From Pseudorasbora parva (Eukaryota; Chordata; Actinopteri; Cypriniformes; Gobionidae): a DNA stretch of 64,000 nt. Location of the stretch: the NCBI RefSeq assembly GCF_024679245.1, contig NC_090174.1, forward strand, positions 51,047,038-51,111,037, written 5' to 3'. The notes under the pieces were generated by a model. It was not told the origin of the DNA. It worked only from the letters and a program-made list of their open reading frames with translations, and ran no database searches. Each line of letters opens with the position of its first letter. Positions within the stretch are counted from its first letter, which is position 1. A program made the position numbers and the translations under genes. This document shows, one piece after another, positions 60,872-64,000 of the stretch.

Positions 60872-61783
60872 ATAAATGTAGATATAAATCTGTATTTATA
60901 TTATATCAACTGATTTATGTTGACAGTTTTCATATATATGAAAACTGTCAACATAAATCAGTTGATATAATATAAGTATATAATATATAATATAGTGTTT
61001 TTTGTAGGCAATAAACTGTAATAAATTTAAAAGACAATATCCGTTTGCATTGAACATTTTTAAACTAAAGTTAAAAAAGTGAAATCGCATGCAACCACCT
61101 CTTTAAAACCTATTCTAGTAGGCCCCAAAACCAAAATCAAGACTTTTGAAAATTAGCATATAATTTTCCCGTTTAATGAATGACAAATGTAATGACTTAT
61201 GTTTTAAATATTTTGTCTTTTATATACTAAATTTAAGTTAATTGTCATGACAGAATATGTTTTTAATTTTAATTTTCATATTTTAATCTCATGTTTATAT
61301 GCCGATAATTTTGGGGTTTTAAAAATTATTTCCACTTCAGTTTAATGTTTTTCCAATTATGGTTTTTCTTTTTTCCATAAAAGTAATTAAAGTAATTAAA
61401 TAAAGTAATTAAAAGATGTCTTCGAGATTTTTGGACTCTAATCCTTATAGATTTTTCTGTATGACCTTGACATGTTACGTTTTGACCTCAAGTTCAAGTC
61501 TTGGTTTCTGTCCTTTGCTGTGACAGCTCCAACACAAACTTTGCATTCTGTAATTCAAGCTTCTCCTTTGTGATCAGTAATTGAGCCCTCTGTCCTGTCC
61601 TCTGCTCTCAGTGCTTGGCTGCAGACACTCTGGCAGCGTATGGGATGAGCGAACAGTCCCGTATAGATGAACGAGGTCTGCAGGAGATCTGCCCTACCAT
61701 GATACAGCAGCTGGATTCGCAAGCATGCAAGACCCAACATGACCAAGAGTCCGAGCCCAGCCCCAGACCCACTGACGCCGAGG
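59940..61783 (+). CDS. slc39a14: slc39a14 (ZIP14), 5' part: first two coding exons
   Basis: ZIP14 is a plasma- and endosomal-membrane importer of zinc, manganese and non-transferrin iron, of the LIV-1 ZIP subfamily. Coding exons 59940-60209 (90 codons) and 61612-61783 (57 codons plus one base) encode the signal peptide and extracellular domain. SEQSRI..LQEICPTMIQQLDSQAC is the ZIP14-type block (human SEQSRI..LQEFCPTILQQLDSRAC, from memory). Transmembrane helices and the HEXPHEXGD-type motif lie beyond the window. Same orientation and neighbour as in human (PIWIL2 then SLC39A14). Confidence 0.9.
60792..60867. repeat. (TA)n microsatellite
   Basis: About 38 uninterrupted TA units, self-complementary, immediately followed by the palindrome at 60896-60975. 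Confidence 0.95.
60896..60975. repeat. Perfect 80-bp palindrome
   Basis: The left 40 bases (starting TTATATTATATCAACTGATT) and right 40 bases (ending AATCAGTTGATATAATATAA) are exact reverse complements with no spacer. The centre is CATAT/ATATG. I checked it base by base across both arms. It may be a small palindromic DNA element or the result of a replication fold-back. Confidence 0.95.
61612..61783 (+). CDS. slc39a14: slc39a14 coding exon 2 (residues 91-148)
   Basis: Acceptor CTGCTCTCAG ends at 61611; donor GAGG/GTAAGA at 61783, phase 1. Encodes CLAADTLAAYGMSEQSRIDE, RGLQEICPTMIQQLDSQACK and an acidic/proline tail. The paired cysteines (ICP and QAC) are conserved in the LIV-1 ectodomain. 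The next exon is not in the window. Confidence 0.9.
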
Positions 61784-62608
61784 GTAAGACTGACTATCCA
61801 TTGAGAGACTATGGATAATATTATTGGTGATGACAAATCTTTTTTTTTGTATCATTTTACCACAATTCACTACATGACCAAAAGTATATGTACATCGATG
61901 TTTTATAGTTTTAGCTATTTCTACTAGTAACAAATATGAAAAATCAGTCACACCGGCGTGCAATCTCCTTAAACAAACATTTTAAAGTCGATTTAAGAAT
62001 GATTAAGTCCATTTATAGGCCATAAAGGCTTTAACGCCCCCACCTGAACTTAATTGAACATGCACGCCATGGTTTTCAAAAGAAATTAATTTGAAAACAT
62101 ATTTGTGTGCCGTGTGAGTGTCAACTTTTTTTTTTTTTTTTGGGTCTGTGATTGAATCCAGAGGTTGCTGGCATCTGAAATACACAAGCTAGCCATTTTA
62201 AAAGTCAAGATGTCTTATTTTGGCCAAATACATATGCAAGATTTGTAGACTGTGACTGCCATGACACTTATTAACAGATCTTGTAATGTTTTCTCTAAAG
62301 CGTCATGTGTTGCACGTCTCCGGGTAATATGTTTGTGTTTATCAATATAGATGAACAACATCTTGGCATATTTATTGCAGACTAGTCTAGTTGTATCTAG
62401 TTTATATCTGTTGTACACTGTAGACAATCTTTGACTTGGCCATCATAATAGGCTTCCAGGAAAAATACATCATCATCAGGATCAGCTGATTTAGTGTGAA
62501 CTCTGACTGAGAGGGTTGGAAAAGTGCAGGTGTTCTTGTGTTGAGCCTTGATCTCCAGTTAAAGTGTGATAAGAACAGTCAACTCTTTGAACCCTGAAAA
62601 ACAGAAAC
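61784..62608. other. slc39a14 intron, nothing recognised
   Basis: Plain AT-rich sequence with a poly-T near 62127. No exon resembling the first transmembrane part of ZIP14 is present here or to the right edge. Confidence 0.5.
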
Positions 62609-63929
62609 TAGGGCTGCACGATTATGACAAAAATCATAATTGTATTCCCTTGAAATTGTAATTGGGATTAATAAATGCCATTTACATGATCACAATTTAA
62701 ATCACAATTTACATTGAATGATGATTTGAAAAGCTTTATACCATTGTCTCAATCCACTTTATGCCATCTTTTTTAAATAGGTTGAGAGATCCAAAACGGC
62801 GGGTGCTATTTTGCGTGCATTCTACCAGTCAGCGTACGCTTTCGTCACTGGTAGTTCCTGGGTTAATCCTTATTTATACTTTTTTTTGGCTTTGCAGAGT
62901 GAGCCTCGTCTGTTTGATGGTTATTGATCAGATGATCAGATATATTTTAAAGGTCCCGTTCTTCGCGATTCCATCTTTCAAACTTTAGTTAGTGTGTAAT
63001 GTTGCTGTTAGAGCATAAATAATACCTGTAAAATTATAAAGCTCAAAGTTCAATGCCAAGCGAGATATTTTATTTAACATAAGTTCCCTTTCAAAGCCTA
63101 CAGCGAATGTCCGGTTTGGACTACAGCAGGAAGTGCAGGGATGTAATGACGTCACTAGAACCATTTGTTGACTAACCCTCCGCCCACAAGAAGACGCAAA
63201 ATAGGGGGCGTGGTCTTGTTGCTCTCCCACGTGGAACAGAGCGTGCATTCAGCGCTTGCATCTCCCCGTTATGGTAAGAGACGGGACCTTTCCGGGCAAA
63301 GTGCGCTAAGCTGCTGTCCAATCACAGCACGGGAAGTGCTGGCCCAATCAGAACTCGTTACGTGTTTCTGATGGAGGGACTTCATAGAACAAGGAAATCA
63401 TCAGGCCGTTTTTATGATAGAGGAAACGGATAAGTAAATTGTGTGAAAAATACTGTTTTTTTACATGCGAAACATGAACTCGTGTTATATTGCACACTGT
63501 AAACATAATCAAAGCTTCGAAAACACGTGAAGAACGGGACCTTTAAGTAATTGTAAAATGGTTCATTGGCCAAAAACTTTCAGCTAACCTTATTTCACGA
63601 ATGATATCATCAGCACATGGGAAAGTGTCAACACCTCACCAAACGACGCATTCGCCGTTGTGCTGTTCTTTGAAATGACAGAAGGCAACTCGGAGTAATT
63701 GTTCCATAAACCGGAATCAGGAAACAGTGGTGAGAAGAAATACACACTAGACTAGATCCTCCTCTAAAGTAGTCAAGATTCGCCTCTCACAACGTAGCAT
63801 GCTCTAAACACACCTCTAAAGCATGCAGAATCACTTAAGTGGATGTTTTTTTTTTTATTATCTTTGAATGATTACATAATCGTGGCATCCGTAATTGCGA
63901 TTAGAAATTTGATTAATTGTGCAGCCCTA
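62609..63929. mobile_element. hAT-like element, TAGGGCTGCACGATTA ends, with nested TTAA element
   Basis: The ends TAGGGCTGCACGATTATGA and ATTAATTGTGCAGCCCTA are inverted repeats. Flanking 8-mers ACAGAAAC (62601-62608) and ATAGAAAC (63930-63937) agree at 7 of 8 sites. Subterminal sequence has AATTGTAATTGGGATTA and complements. Interrupted at 62951-63542 by a TTAA element. Confidence 0.8.
62951..63542. mobile_element. Nested TTAA-flanked miniature element, AGGTCCCGTTCTTC family
   Basis: AGGTCCCGTTCTTCGCG on the left and GTGAAGAACGGGACCT on the right are inverted, with TTAA on both outer sides (62947-62950 and 63543-63546). Length 592 bp. No coding. Confidence 0.82.
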
Positions 63930-64000
63930 ATAGAAACGTTAATTAGGAAAAGGTCTCCACATAGTCGCCCCATTCTGTGTGTCAGTCATGACCGTTAAAA

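Larger units (their letters stand above)
60210..61611. other. slc39a14 intron with (TA)n and a perfect palindrome
   Basis: AT-rich. Apart from the (TA)n at 60792-60867 and the palindrome at 60896-60975, both listed separately, nothing is recognised. Confidence 0.6.

Overview
This is a vertebrate nuclear window, almost certainly from a cyprinid (carp/minnow/zebrafish-type) teleost. It is AT-rich and dense in cut-and-paste DNA transposons of cyprinid type. Its genes are split by long introns with GT-AG junctions. Two genes are recognisable and both lie on the + strand.

Gene 1 is piwil2 (zili), which is complete. A probable untranslated first exon ends at 2261. Coding runs from the ATG at 2895 to the stop at 42697-42699 in 22 coding exons. 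I placed every junction by splice site and reading phase. The joined CDS is 3,141 nt (1,046 codons plus stop) with no frame break. The protein has an arginine/glycine N-terminal tail (Tudor-binding type), a PAZ domain and a PIWI domain with the inferred slicer tetrad D818-E856-D888-H1021. A polyadenylation signal lies at 42893.

Gene 2 is the 5' part of slc39a14 (ZIP14 metal transporter). A possible untranslated exon sits near 46.3 kb. Two coding exons, 59940-60209 and 61612-61783, encode the signal peptide and extracellular N-terminal domain. The membrane part lies beyond the right edge. The order piwil2 then slc39a14 matches the human 8p21 order as I recall it. A weak candidate last exon of an unknown upstream gene lies at 1514-1562.

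Most of the remaining sequence is transposon. In the piwil2 introns there are hAT-like elements with 8-bp target duplications (3847-5627, 9267-12194, 14068-16897 with a second hAT nested at 14882-16233, 22114-23372, 27681-28230, 39906-40814). There are also TTAA-flanked miniature elements (6227-7405 and others downstream), a 3.3-kb TA-flanked element (21795-25099), and Tc1/mariner elements (9425-10942, 29568-31090, 37322-38175, plus 49724-51214 in the slc39a14 region). Between and inside the slc39a14 exons lie more TTAA elements, a pair of inverted copies about 9 kb apart flanking the proposed promoter, and several hairpins.

The most unusual object is at 56778-57174. It is a 397-bp miniature LTR retrotransposon (TRIM type). 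Its two 177-bp LTRs differ at only two sites and each carries a tRNA-Glu(CUC)-like sequence with an exact B box. The 43-bp interior is little more than a tRNA-His-type primer binding site and a purine-rich tract. It has a 4-bp target duplication and sits inside a TTAA-type DNA transposon. Other notable structures are a perfect 80-bp palindrome at 60896-60975, a ~50-bp-arm hairpin at 26739-26856, and a piwil2 splice acceptor that begins about 15 bp after a transposon-like end.
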